A stretch of 64,000 bases of DNA from Sulfopaludibacter sp035606355. Lineage in GTDB: Bacteria; Acidobacteriota; Terriglobia; Bryobacterales; Bryobacteraceae. A program made the position numbers and the translations under genes. Under the pieces are notes generated by a model. That model did no database searches. It was not told the origin of the DNA and saw nothing but the letters and a program-made list of their open reading frames with translations. Each line of letters starts with the position of its first letter. Position 1 is the stretch's first letter. Of the stretch, positions 35,034 through 43,658 are shown in pieces. The stretch lies in NCBI GenBank assembly GCA_035606355.1, contig DATNFO010000008.1, positions 1 through 64,000 on the forward strand. Reading direction: 5' to 3'.

Positions 35034-35126
35034 CGTAGTGACGGGTCTCCAGACCGGTTGCAGGCGCGCGGAGTGCGCCCGGGCCAGCTTCGCTGCCTGT
35101 GACCGGTCAGGAGACCGGTCACTACG
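35034..35126. repeat. Composite palindromic element, ACCGGTCTCC family
   Basis: Ends are exact inverted copies (CGTAGTGAC and GTCACTACG). Each end continues into a GGTCTCCnGACCGGT hairpin, and the core is GC-rich (GCGCGCGGAGTGCGCCC). The left end and the reverse complement of the right end agree over about 32 nt with few mismatches. It sits 55 nt upstream of a gene start and has the build of a REP doublet or MITE. Confidence 0.75.
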
Positions 35127-35180
35127 GAAGCGCGAATCGTGATCTAATCTGTAGGAACACTCACTTTGGGAAGGAGAACT

Positions 35181-35675
35181 ATGTTCCTGCGGATTTTGAT
35201 GGCCGCGGCGTTGGCGGCTGGGCTCGCATCGGCGCAACGCGGCGGGGGCGGCGGGAGCCGCAATGGCGGCGGGATGGGCGGCGAGATGCCCCGCGTACAG
35301 CGGGCAAGCAAGCTCGACACGATCGCCGATAAGCTGGGCCTCAGCAAAGAACAGCGAGAAGAGTTTCAGCAGATCGTTTCGGCGTCGGCCGAAAAGGCCG
35401 GTCCGCTGAATGAGCAACTGAACAACGGCCGCCAGCAATTGACGGGCGTGATGGCAACCGGGCGTGACAGCGGCGAAGATTTCGAGAAGCTGAAGAGCGC
35501 CTACATCGGCGTTCTATCCCTGGAGGCGGGGCTTGAGGCCGACACCTACCAGAAGCTCTACGCCATCCTCAAAGACAAACAGAAGACCAAAGCCGCTCCC
35601 GTTTTCGCGGAATTGATGAGCGGTTTATATGAACGCAGCGCCGGACCCGGCGGCGGCGGTGGGAGGAGACGCTAA
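35181..35675 (+). CDS. Secreted Gly-rich, Spy/CpxP-like small protein
   Basis: The 164-residue protein has a signal peptide (1-18), a Gly-rich linker (RGGGGGSRNGGGMGGE) and an all-helical domain with LGLSKEQREEF, close to the LTxxQ motif of Spy/CpxP-like periplasmic proteins. A Gly- and Arg-rich tail (GGGGGRRR) ends it. The ATG at 35181 is fixed by GGAAGGAG 5-6 nt upstream. It overlaps the paralogous next gene by one base (TAATG). A role in envelope stress or metal binding is inferred only from the fold. Confidence 0.8.
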   Translation: MFLRILMAAALAAGLASAQRGGGGGSRNGGGMGGEMPRVQRASKLDTIADKLGLSKEQREEFQQIVSASAEKAGPLNEQLNNGRQQLTGVMATGRDSGEDFEKLKSAYIGVLSLEAGLEADTYQKLYAILKDKQKTKAAPVFAELMSGLYERSAGPGGGGGRRR

Positions 35676-36193
35676 TGTTGCGCAAAATTTTCTTCATGGC
35701 AGTTCTGGCGGCCGGTTTGAGCGGGTTGGCGTTTGCCCAGCGCGGTGGCGGCGGCGGAATGGGCGGCGAAGGCGGAATGGGCGGTGAGGGCGGCGGCGGA
35801 CGCGGCGGCGACAGCATGGGCGGCGGAATGGGCGGAATGCGCTCCAGCACCACTCGCTTAGACCGCATGAATGACGTGCTGAAGCTCAACAAAGAGCAGA
35901 AGAAGGAAGTCAAAAATATTCTGGACGAGGGGCAGAAGGAAGCCACTCCGCTCAAGGAAGAGATGACGAAAGCGCGGCTTTCGATCGCCGAAGCCGAGGA
36001 ATCCGGCAAGAGCGCGGAAGAGTTGAAGAGCGCCCTGAACGCCTACGCCGCGCTAGAGTTCCAGATGACGCAGCTTGAATTGAAGAGCTTCGTCGGAATT
36101 TACAAATCGCTGGATAAGGATCAACAGGCAAGAGCCGGCGTTGTATACCAGTTGATGGCCGGAATCTTCAAAGGCAAGAACTGGAACGAGTAG
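35675..36193 (+). CDS. Secreted Gly-rich, Spy/CpxP-like small protein, tandem paralogue
   Basis: The 172-residue protein has a signal peptide (1-22), a longer Gly/Met linker (GGGMGGEGGMGGEGGGGRGG) and a helical domain with LKLNKEQKKEVKNIL in the same position as LGLSKEQREEF of its neighbour. Both share the order signal, Gly linker, LxKEQ helix, long amphipathic helices. They are thus likely tandem duplicates that have diverged. Start and preceding stop share one base. The stop lies two bases from that of the convergent alginate lyase-like gene. Confidence 0.8.
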   Translation: MLRKIFFMAVLAAGLSGLAFAQRGGGGGMGGEGGMGGEGGGGRGGDSMGGGMGGMRSSTTRLDRMNDVLKLNKEQKKEVKNILDEGQKEATPLKEEMTKARLSIAEAEESGKSAEELKSALNAYAALEFQMTQLELKSFVGIYKSLDKDQQARAGVVYQLMAGIFKGKNWNE

Positions 36194-36195
36194 CG

Positions 36196-37344
36196 CTAAA
36201 CCCAGAGCACGGGCTGGCGGACGGGGAAGTTTCGCAACACCTCTTCCACGGTCGGGTCGGGATCGAGCTTTCGCCAGAGAGCGAGATAATCCGGCTTGTT
36301 CAGCGCCAGCCCGGCGAACAGCAGGCTCGGCTGTCTGACGGGCCACTCTTTGTCATACATCACGTCCGGCGGCTTGGGCCACTTCTTCTTGTCCGCGATG
36401 AAGGGGTACATGAACGCGACGGCACGGGCCATGCCGCGTCCGTCGGGCAGCTCCCACGTCCATAGATTGTCGCCGGGCGTGGTGAGCGTTTGCGCGACGA
36501 TGGACATAGCATCCAGATTGAATAGCGAATAACCATAGGGCTTGGTACGCGCCATTTCCAGAGGGAAGCTGCCGTCGGGAGCTTCCTGATTGGGGATCAG
36601 CACCGTCTTAAAGCGATCCTCGCAATAGGCGGTTTGCTCGCGATCGCCGGTGAGTTGCGCGAACGCAGCCACTTGCGCCACCCAGCAGGTGCCGTGATTG
36701 TTCTTGGCGTTCCGCTCATCAATGCCGTTCTTGCTGGTGGTCATCCACGTGGTGTAAGCGGCGAACCACTTCTTCACGCCCTCGAGGTCCGCTGGTTTCA
36801 GATCGAGTTGCCAGGAGGCGCGCGCGGGTTCCACCAGATGCAGAGTATCGATGATGCCGGTGCCGCGGCCGGTAAAGCGGCCGTGGATCGCCTGGGCGTA
36901 TTCCAGATCGGGATTCATGCGCGTAGCCTCGTCGATGAACCAGGCGCGCAGGTGTTTGGCGGCGGCGTCGGAGTACTTGCGCTCGCGCGTGATTTTGTAA
37001 GCCGCGGCGAGCGCCGGCACGATGAGGCTGAAGCGGATGAGCGCCTTCCGGTGCTCCACGAAGTTATCGGGGTTGCTCATTCCATCGCGCTGAATGTAAG
37101 GGCCGCCGGGATTCTTGGAATCGGGCCACCAGTAGTCGCCTTCCGAGAAAAAATCGTGCTTGCCGCCGGCACTGCGCGGAGAGCTTGCCGCGGTAACTGT
37201 GACCGGCTCGGCCGTGAGATATCGATTGGCAGCCTTGAGCACGCGGGGCCGCTCGATACTAACCAGATCGAAGCCCTTGGGCGCGCAGTAAGCAGCCGCG
37301 ATAGGCCAAAAGACAGTACCAGACACAAAGTCGCGACGTCGCAT
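36196..37344 (-). CDS. Alginate lyase domain protein (PL5-like), exported by a Tat-type signal
   Basis: The 382-residue protein starts MRRRDFVSGTVF, a twin-arginine-like leader. The body is an alpha/alpha-barrel with WWPDSKNPGGPYIQRDG and the motif NNHGTCW, which corresponds to the NNHxYW motif of alginate lyase-type (PF05426) proteins. Beta-elimination of a uronic acid polymer is the family activity; some members act on other polysaccharides. It is a single gene convergent to the Gly-rich pair and divergent from the PEP-CTERM gene. Confidence 0.82.
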   Translation of the reverse strand: MRRRDFVSGTVFWPIAAAYCAPKGFDLVSIERPRVLKAANRYLTAEPVTVTAASSPRSAGGKHDFFSEGDYWWPDSKNPGGPYIQRDGMSNPDNFVEHRKALIRFSLIVPALAAAYKITRERKYSDAAAKHLRAWFIDEATRMNPDLEYAQAIHGRFTGRGTGIIDTLHLVEPARASWQLDLKPADLEGVKKWFAAYTTWMTTSKNGIDERNAKNNHGTCWVAQVAAFAQLTGDREQTAYCEDRFKTVLIPNQEAPDGSFPLEMARTKPYGYSLFNLDAMSIVAQTLTTPGDNLWTWELPDGRGMARAVAFMYPFIADKKKWPKPPDVMYDKEWPVRQPSLLFAGLALNKPDYLALWRKLDPDPTVEEVLRNFPVRQPVLWV

Positions 37345-37400
37345 ATCTCTTTTATTTTCGTATAAAAAGAGCTCCTAGTACTAGCGGTTTGGAATGTAGC

Positions 37401-37429
37401 TTGACCAGTACCTTTATCCTAGATAGAAC
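37401..37429 (+). promoter_or_regulatory. Candidate sigma-70-type promoter of the PEP-CTERM gene
   Basis: TTGACC, a 17-nt spacer and TAGAAC stand about 32 nt before the start codon, with a strong ribosome binding site GAGGAGG just upstream of the ATG. Confidence 0.5.
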
Positions 37430-37461
37430 TGTGAAAGCTCGTACTAAACGAGGAGGAGCTG

Positions 37462-38409
37462 ATGCTGAAACGGTTATTCCTGGGCGCTCTGTGCGGAGCC
37501 GCCTTTCTTACGCTAACTCCGGCGCAGGCGGCCATTCTGCTTGTCAACGGAACTGGCTCAACGGTGTACGGGGCAACAGCCTACGCTTGCTGCGACGCAG
37601 GCGGCCCGACGTACATTTTCAACAACACCACTCTGCTGACGGACATCCTGTCCTCGCCGGGCAATGGGTACCAGATCGCGAACCCGGTGGTCGGCAACAA
37701 TGTGGCTCAATCCGGAATCGTAGGCGCGCCATACTTCTTCGGTTGGACAGGCGGAGTATCGCCGGATGGCGCGTTCGGCTCGGGCTTGACGGCGGACTCT
37801 GGTCCGGCGGTCGGCTTCGCGCTGTCGGATACGACGGCGGGCTGCTGCGCGGCTTCCTACATGGTCACGTCCATTTTCGACAATTTCGTAGTGGACGGCG
37901 GCGGATTCGCGGGCAATCTGGGCGCTTACCTCGCGATTGGCGGAACGAACTTCAACGCCAACGATGCATCGGTCGCCGCGGCCGTTGTCAACTACAACAT
38001 CAACAACACCGGATGGTTCACGTTGCCGCAACTGGTGCTCGCAGCCAGCGGCAACTGTCTGACCAGCGTGGCGCTGGCCGGCAGCGGCGCGGCCCTGCGG
38101 AACGCCGCTTGCGGCAATGGCGGCAACGGCGGCGCATTCCAGGGTCTGGCGATCGACAACTTTCTGGCGGCACTCAACCCGGGAGACACCATCAGCGTGA
38201 AAGCGACCATCACGGCCTACGCCGATCCGTCAAGCATCGACTCCATCGTTCCGGACATCAGTCTGATCAATCTCACCGGGACCACACTGCCGGACTTCGC
38301 CCTCGCCGATAGCGGCGCAACGGCCCCGAGTCCCGAACCCGGCACATACCTGCTGTTCGGCTGCGGCATCAGCGCACTGGCGCTGGTTCGCCGCCGCAAA
38401 AACTCATAA
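37462..38409 (+). CDS. PEP-CTERM sorting-signal protein
   Basis: The 315-residue protein has a signal peptide (1-24), a beta-rich body with many Gly, Asn and paired Cys (ACCDAGGP, GCCAASY), and a C-terminal tripartite sorting signal: PEP (291-293), hydrophobic helix (YLLFGCGISALALV) and a basic end (RRRKNS). Such proteins are cleaved and anchored by exosortase, often with exopolysaccharide production. No exosortase gene is in the window. It is monocistronic, with its own promoter, and ends just before a palindromic element. Confidence 0.88.
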   Translation: MLKRLFLGALCGAAFLTLTPAQAAILLVNGTGSTVYGATAYACCDAGGPTYIFNNTTLLTDILSSPGNGYQIANPVVGNNVAQSGIVGAPYFFGWTGGVSPDGAFGSGLTADSGPAVGFALSDTTAGCCAASYMVTSIFDNFVVDGGGFAGNLGAYLAIGGTNFNANDASVAAAVVNYNINNTGWFTLPQLVLAASGNCLTSVALAGSGAALRNAACGNGGNGGAFQGLAIDNFLAALNPGDTISVKATITAYADPSSIDSIVPDISLINLTGTTLPDFALADSGATAPSPEPGTYLLFGCGISALALVRRRKNS

Positions 38410-38414
38410 TCGCC

Positions 38415-38508
38415 AGTAGCGAACGGTCTCCTGACCGGTCGCAGGCGCGCGGAGCGCGCCCGGCCGCGCTCCGCGCGGCTGGTACCGGTCGGGAGACCGG
38501 TACCTACT
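38415..38508. repeat. Composite palindromic element, ACCGGTCTCC family
   Basis: Outer ends AGTAG/CTACT, hairpins CGGTCTCCTGACCGGT and ACCGGTCGGGAGACCGGT, and a core GCGCGCGGAGCGCGCCC followed by its inverse. It lies between two convergent genes; its right edge contains the stop codon of the lytic transglycosylase gene, so insertion may have altered that protein's last residues. It could act as a bidirectional hairpin terminator but has no T tract. Confidence 0.75.
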
Positions 38509-40672
38509 TGTACAGGCGGCGATAGAGGGCGGCGTTGCGGATTACCGCCTGGACGTAGTCGCGGGTTTCGTTGAAGGGAATCGTTTCCACGAATTCGGCG
38601 GGTTCGCGATACGTGCGCCAGCCGAGCCACTCCGCGGCGCGCGCCGGGCCGGCATTGTAGGACGCCAGCGTCTGCTCCACATTGCCGTTATTGCGATCCA
38701 GCATGGAGCGAAAGATCGCGGCGCCGATCTTCAAGTTCGCCGCGGGCGCCACGAGCGAATGCGTAGTGAAGCGTGGCACACCGGCGTGTGCGGCGAACTG
38801 CCGGCCAGTGGCGGGACGCACCTGCATCAAGCCGTAAGCGCCCGCGCGCGAGAGCGCATTCGGATCGAATTCCGATTCCTGGCGAATGAGGCCGGCGACC
38901 AGATACGGGTCGACGCCTTGTGCGCGCGCAGCGGCAAAGAGGTCATCGCGATAGGGCAGCGGAAACAGATATTCCCAGAACTGCTGCGGAGCGCGATCCA
39001 AAGGGACGCTCAGATAGTCCGTGGCGAGAGCCTTCATCGCGCGCATGGCGACGTGCGGCGAATCGGACTTCGATGCCATCTCCATGCCGAGCAGTACGGG
39101 CTGACTATCGGTAGCTGCACCAAAGCGCAACTCGCTGTCGGCGAGGTCCGGCAGGCCCGCTGACCGGAGCACTCGCGACCGTTCGATGCGCAGCGTGGTG
39201 GGACGCGTGGGCTCCGTAGGGATCTGTTTGGGAACAGGCGGCTGCACTCCGCCGAGGAATTGAGTGATCGCCTCGGCGGGAGTGGCGGCGCGAACGTCGG
39301 GGTCGGCCAGCCGGACGGCGGCGAGGCTCGCGTAATAGTAGTTGCTGTAGGCCGTGACGATGCGGTCATACCACGCACGCGCCTCGTTGAAAGCCTTGCG
39401 CCGTTCGGCGGCCCGGCCTAGGAAATAGAGCGCGGCCGCGGCGGTGGCCTGCGTGGGAAACTGGCGCGCCTGGTCGCGCAGCTGCGCTTCGGCATCGGAC
39501 GCATCCGTCATGTAAGCGGTGAAAGCGACGCGCCAGCGGCAGAGCCCGGCGGAGGGGTCGGCGGGGAAATCCTGCGATGCCGCCTGGTAGATGGGAACGT
39601 AACGATCGGGCTTATTCTCGGCGTAAAAGTGTGCGCCCGCGGCGAGCAATGCTTTCATGCGCCATGGCGATTGCGCGTGCTTCTCGCGAAGTTCGTCGAG
39701 GTTGGCGAGGATGCCTGCATCGTCGTCGGGCTTGCGCGCGCACTCCAGCTCAAAGTAGAGACGTTCGGCCTGCGCTTCCGGCTGAGAAAGATCGAGCGCG
39801 TGAAGATGAGACGCGGCGGAGGCGGCATTGCCGGCAGGCAGATCCACGGCGGCGAGCCGCACTTGCGCCTGCTCTCGCTCCAGGCCCGAGGCCGCATCGA
39901 TAGCGTTTTGATATTCGGCGCGCGCGCCGCTGAAGTCACGCAGAGCTTGCAGGCGTTCGGCGCGGTGCAGAATCTGCGCGGGCATGGGCGATGGATACGA
40001 CGCGCCCATGCTGTCGCGGAGCGTGAGAATGGCAGCCGCGGCGCGCGCCGAGGCATCGCCGCTGGGGTATTCGTAATACACGCGCTGGTAGAAATCGGCT
40101 GCGTTTTTCATGTCGCCGGATGCCTGGTAACAATCGCCGAGCGTAACGGCGCCCTCCGGTTGCGGCAGCGCTGCGTAGTGCTCGCGGAGGATGCGGACGG
40201 CATCGGCTGGAGTGGCGGTCTTCGCAGCGCGCGCTTCCAGCAGCCACGACTTTCCGGCGAGCGGCGAAGGCACCGCAGTCTCGCGAACCGGCGCGAGGTC
40301 CTTGGCGGCGATTGTTCCGCCGGATTCGAGCCGCGATGCCGCCACATAATACGCGATGGTATCTGCGATCGTGGGTAGCTTGGCTGCGAGCGGCTTCAGG
40401 CGCGCGATGGCTTCGTTGTAATCTTTCTGCTCGTAGGCGGCGATGCCCAAAGCGAGGTTTGCCAGCGGCGCGTCTTTCGGATGCGAAGCGGCGAAGGCCT
40501 TAACGGCGGCGAGTCTCGCCGGAGACGGGAATTGACGGTACGCGCGAACCAGGGGCGCGAGGGCCGGCGGCACGACAGCGGCTGCGGCAGCGCCCGCGCC
40601 CATCACGCCGAGAAAGCTCCGCCTACTGCATCGGCCCAGGATAGTCTTTCCCCAGCAACTCAGCATCGTCAT
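38504..40672 (-). CDS. Lytic transglycosylase with TPR-like helical domain, Slt70-like, Tat-type leader
   Basis: The 722-residue protein starts within the end of the upstream gene (ATG at 40672 or 40666). The leader CSRRSFLGVMGAGAAAAAV fits a twin-arginine signal. A long alpha-helical superhelix of TPR-like repeats (about 50-560) precedes the SLT domain (about 580-715) with catalytic Glu about 599 in LIRQESEF, GAYGLMQV and the ASYNAGPARA motif. It cleaves peptidoglycan glycan strands. The same frame is open for another 477 nt upstream but there runs out of frame through the neighbouring gene. Confidence 0.88.
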   Translation of the reverse strand: MTMLSCWGKTILGRCSRRSFLGVMGAGAAAAAVVPPALAPLVRAYRQFPSPARLAAVKAFAASHPKDAPLANLALGIAAYEQKDYNEAIARLKPLAAKLPTIADTIAYYVAASRLESGGTIAAKDLAPVRETAVPSPLAGKSWLLEARAAKTATPADAVRILREHYAALPQPEGAVTLGDCYQASGDMKNAADFYQRVYYEYPSGDASARAAAAILTLRDSMGASYPSPMPAQILHRAERLQALRDFSGARAEYQNAIDAASGLEREQAQVRLAAVDLPAGNAASAASHLHALDLSQPEAQAERLYFELECARKPDDDAGILANLDELREKHAQSPWRMKALLAAGAHFYAENKPDRYVPIYQAASQDFPADPSAGLCRWRVAFTAYMTDASDAEAQLRDQARQFPTQATAAAALYFLGRAAERRKAFNEARAWYDRIVTAYSNYYYASLAAVRLADPDVRAATPAEAITQFLGGVQPPVPKQIPTEPTRPTTLRIERSRVLRSAGLPDLADSELRFGAATDSQPVLLGMEMASKSDSPHVAMRAMKALATDYLSVPLDRAPQQFWEYLFPLPYRDDLFAAARAQGVDPYLVAGLIRQESEFDPNALSRAGAYGLMQVRPATGRQFAAHAGVPRFTTHSLVAPAANLKIGAAIFRSMLDRNNGNVEQTLASYNAGPARAAEWLGWRTYREPAEFVETIPFNETRDYVQAVIRNAALYRRLYK

Positions 40673-41513
40673 TGGCGAGCGTCCGTACGATTTCCAGATG
40701 CAAGTAATCCACCATGCTCGGGCACGCGTCGAAAAAGTCTTTGCGGAACGCCGCGCGGGCATCGTCGATCGGCGCGCGCAGAGCTTCGTAGACGTTCCGC
40801 CGCGCCCGGGCGTTTTGCACGGCGGCAGCTTCGGCCAGGCGGATCTCAGCGGCTTTGACACGAGCGAACCGCTGCGCCCGCAAATGAGTGCGCTGATCTT
40901 CCGGCGACAGTTCTTCCCACGCCGCAGCCTTGCGCGCTTCCGGAGTCTGCGCGGGCGCGGCGGCGATTTCGACCAGCGGGGTAGCGGGAACCAGGGCGGA
41001 CCATACCGCCGATGCAACTTGCGCCAGCAGTTCCAAGGGCGCCACTTGCACATCGCCCCAACAGTACAGCAGCGCGGCTGCGCGGTCTCGCACCACGAGC
41101 GGCAGAATAGAGACCCGCTCTTCCGGGCCGTGACCCAGCAGATCCACAACCTGCTGCGACACCTCGCTTCCGACAGCGGCGGCGGTGACGGGGTCGCGCG
41201 TCTGAACGGCTCCGGCGAACGCGGGCGCGGACTTCAAGTCCACATCGATCTTCTCACTGCGTGCGAAATCGCCCACAACGCGGAAGAGGAGCGACGCCGC
41301 TGCAAACGGCCCCGTGGAGGCCGCCAGAGTCGAGACCAAAGCATCGATATCTTCCGCCTGGCGCAAGCGTCGAACGGCCTGATTGAGCTGATCCGCCAGT
41401 TCGCGAAGCGCTCGCGTGCGCGCATCGGCGGAGAGCCGTTCGGCTTCCCCGAGCAGATCGTCGATTCGCTTGTTCAAGATTTGGCGCAAAGGTGAAGGTG
41501 CGCTAAAGGCCAT
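40623..41513 (-). CDS. Cytoplasmic protein with possible GAF-like domain, function unknown
   Basis: The 296-residue protein starts with a helical, Leu- and Arg-rich coiled-coil segment (about 10-75). A region about 60-205 may be a GAF-like fold, ending in ILPLVVRDRAAALLYCWG and a terminal helix, the usual last strands and helix of GAF domains. A charged C-terminal helical part (from about 215) follows. No catalytic residues are recognised. The gene overlaps the start of the lytic transglycosylase gene by about 50 nt, so the two are co-transcribed. Confidence 0.7.
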   Translation of the reverse strand: MAFSAPSPLRQILNKRIDDLLGEAERLSADARTRALRELADQLNQAVRRLRQAEDIDALVSTLAASTGPFAAASLLFRVVGDFARSEKIDVDLKSAPAFAGAVQTRDPVTAAAVGSEVSQQVVDLLGHGPEERVSILPLVVRDRAAALLYCWGDVQVAPLELLAQVASAVWSALVPATPLVEIAAAPAQTPEARKAAAWEELSPEDQRTHLRAQRFARVKAAEIRLAEAAAVQNARARRNVYEALRAPIDDARAAFRKDFFDACPSMVDYLHLEIVRTLANDDAELLGKDYPGPMQ

Positions 41514-41567
41514 TGCTGTCTCATTCTAACAGGCACAACTGAGCGCCCTTGGGTAGAATACACGCTT

Positions 41568-42287
41568 ATGGATTCGCTCGCGGGCAAGTCGGCGATCGTC
41601 ACCGGAGGCACGCGCGGGATCGGGCGCACCATCGCCGAACGCCTGCTGCGCGAAGGAGCACGGGTGGCAATTTGCGGACGCTCGCGCGACAGCGTGGAGC
41701 GCGCAGTGGCTGAAATGAACCGGACAGGAGCGGTTTTCGGCCATGCTTGCGACGTGACTCAGGTGGATCAGGTGCGAAAGTTTTTCCAAGCCGTCGACCA
41801 ACAGTTTGCAGGCTCTCTCGACATTCTTGTGAACAATGCGGGCGCGGGCACGTTCAAAAAAGTAGGGGAGATGTCCCCCCAGGACTGGCACGCCAACATC
41901 GATCTCAATCTCAATGGACCTTTTTACTGCGCGCGCGAAGCGCTCACCCGATTCGGCGCGCGCGGTGGCTTCATCCTCAATGTTTCCAGCCTCGCGGCGA
42001 AGAATGCGTTCTCCGGCGGCGCTGGTTACAACGCAGCAAAAGCCGGACTGAACCTGTTTACCGAGGCCCTGATGCTGGACCACAGGCAGGACAATGTCCG
42101 CGTCTGTTCCATCATGCCGGGCAGCGTCGATACGGAATTCTCCGGAAACCCCGCGAAGCGATCCGGCGACACCAGTTGGATGATCGCGCCGGAAGATGTC
42201 GCCGAGGTTGCAGCCATGGTGCTGACAATGCCCGCGCGAACGATGGTCAGCCGTGTTGAAATGCGCCCTTCGCGTCCAAAGAAGTGA
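41568..42287 (+). CDS. Short-chain dehydrogenase/reductase, FabG-like
   Basis: The 239-residue classical SDR has the nucleotide motif TGGTRGIG (12-19), NNAG (89-92), Ser 140/141, and the catalytic pair Tyr 154 and Lys 158 in YNAAK. The preference for NADP(H) is suggested by the basic residues after strand 2 (CGRSR). It may reduce a 3-oxoacyl group, but the substrate is not determined by sequence. A TAGAAT box ends 8 nt before the ATG, so the transcript might be leaderless. It is divergent from the GAF-like gene. Confidence 0.9.
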   Translation: MDSLAGKSAIVTGGTRGIGRTIAERLLREGARVAICGRSRDSVERAVAEMNRTGAVFGHACDVTQVDQVRKFFQAVDQQFAGSLDILVNNAGAGTFKKVGEMSPQDWHANIDLNLNGPFYCAREALTRFGARGGFILNVSSLAAKNAFSGGAGYNAAKAGLNLFTEALMLDHRQDNVRVCSIMPGSVDTEFSGNPAKRSGDTSWMIAPEDVAEVAAMVLTMPARTMVSRVEMRPSRPKK

Positions 42288-42414
42288 GGATCCTTACGTG
42301 AGACGCCACTTTACACGAATTTACCGTAGCGGCTCCTGCACTGGCCCCCAAGTTGCTTCATTCACTAGCGAGATGACCCTGATGGGATTAGGAATCGAGA
42401 GGGGAAAAGGGAGT

Positions 42415-43593
42415 ATGGGGCGGCTTAATAAACAACTGGATCCGACGCAGACCGGGCACGAGGCCGAAAGGCTCGAGGTCGATTTGCGGAAGCGCATCGT
42501 TGGCCAGGACGAAGCGATTGAACAGATCATCAATATCTATCAAACGAACCTGGCCGGCATGTCGAGCCCCGGCAGACCGATCGGCAATTTTCTCTTCCTC
42601 GGTCCAACCGGTTCGGGAAAGACCCGAATGGTGGAAGCGACCGCGGAGAGCCTGCTGGGCGATGCCCGCGCTGTGATCAAGATCGACTGCGCGGAGTTTC
42701 AGCACAGCCATGAAATCGCCAAGCTCATCGGTTCGCCTCCGGGCTACCTGGGACATCGCGAAACGCACCCGCTGCTCAGCCAGGAAGTGCTGAATCAGTA
42801 TCACACCGAAAAGATCAAGCTGAGCTTCGTGTTGTTCGACGAAATAGAGAAGGCCAGCGACGCGCTTTGGAACCTTTTGCTGGGCATTCTGGATAAGGCC
42901 ACGCTGACGCTGGGCGACAATCGCCGCGTGGATTTCTCTCGCGCGCTCATCTTTATGACGAGCAACCTAGGCGCTACGGAAATGAATTCGATTCTGCGTC
43001 CGAGCCTGGGCTTCGCCACGTGCGAGACCGATCGCATGAATGCCGAAGGCTGCATTGACGAGAAAATGACGGACAAGATCTCGCGCGCCGGCTTGGAAGC
43101 TGCCCGCCGCAAGTTCACGCCCGAGTTCATGAACCGCATCGATAAAACGGTGGTGTTCAAGCCGCTCGGCGTGACGGAACTGCGAAAGATTCTCACGCTG
43201 GAACTGAATATCGTGCAGCAACGGATTTTCAGTTCGGCGAACGGCGCACCCTTTGTGTTCTCGTTGACCGACAGCGCGAAGGACTACCTGTTAAAGGAAG
43301 GCACCGATATGAAGTACGGCGCCAGGCATTTGAAGCGCGCCATTGACCGGAACCTGGTGCATCCGCTGAGTAACCTGATCGCCACCGAGCAGGTGCGCGG
43401 CGGAGATTTGATCCGCGTCGACTTCGATGGCGGGTTAAATCGTCTGACCTTCTTCAAGGAAGCGGAAGACATGCCGGCCTATGCGATGGTGCAGATGGTC
43501 GACACTTCGATTGCTCCTCCTATGGGCACGTTCAGTGCTGGGGCGTCGGTGGATCCTCCGCGGGCTGCGGGGGCTCGCGGGTCGCGACGCTAG
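42415..43593 (+). CDS. Single-domain AAA+ ATPase similar to the second ATPase domain of ClpB/ClpA
   Basis: The 392-residue protein contains one AAA+ module: IVGQDEAIEQI, Walker A GPTGSGKT (63-70), pore loop GYLG (110-113), Walker B SFVLFDEIEK (137-146), sensor 1 MTSN, Arg-finger region EFMNRID and sensor 2 in YGARHLKRAID. It matches the ClpB D2 domain plus D2-small, but lacks the N domain, D1 and middle coiled coil. The last 35 residues are low complexity. The ATG at 42415 follows purine-rich sequence; an ATG at 42373 is possible. A strong terminator follows. Confidence 0.87.
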   Translation: MGRLNKQLDPTQTGHEAERLEVDLRKRIVGQDEAIEQIINIYQTNLAGMSSPGRPIGNFLFLGPTGSGKTRMVEATAESLLGDARAVIKIDCAEFQHSHEIAKLIGSPPGYLGHRETHPLLSQEVLNQYHTEKIKLSFVLFDEIEKASDALWNLLLGILDKATLTLGDNRRVDFSRALIFMTSNLGATEMNSILRPSLGFATCETDRMNAEGCIDEKMTDKISRAGLEAARRKFTPEFMNRIDKTVVFKPLGVTELRKILTLELNIVQQRIFSSANGAPFVFSLTDSAKDYLLKEGTDMKYGARHLKRAIDRNLVHPLSNLIATEQVRGGDLIRVDFDGGLNRLTFFKEAEDMPAYAMVQMVDTSIAPPMGTFSAGASVDPPRAAGARGSRR

Positions 43594-43617
43594 GCTTGTG
43601 TTTCCAAGGTTGTGCTC

Positions 43618-43646
43618 GGGCCGGGGGTTTTCCCCGGCCCTTTTTT
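43618..43646 (+). terminator. Rho-independent terminator
   Basis: A 9-bp perfect stem GGGCCGGGG/CCCCGGCCC with a 5-nt loop is followed by six T. It lies 25 nt after the AAA+ gene stop and just before the convergent response regulator gene. Confidence 0.93.
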
Positions 43647-43658
43647 ATGTCCGCGGAG

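Noticed and set aside
38504..41149. A continuous 881-residue minus-strand frame
   Set aside because: The upstream third lies in a different frame from the better-supported 296-residue gene there. Its composition is an off-frame Arg- and Pro-rich translation. The Tat-like leader starting at 40672 fits the natural N-terminus.
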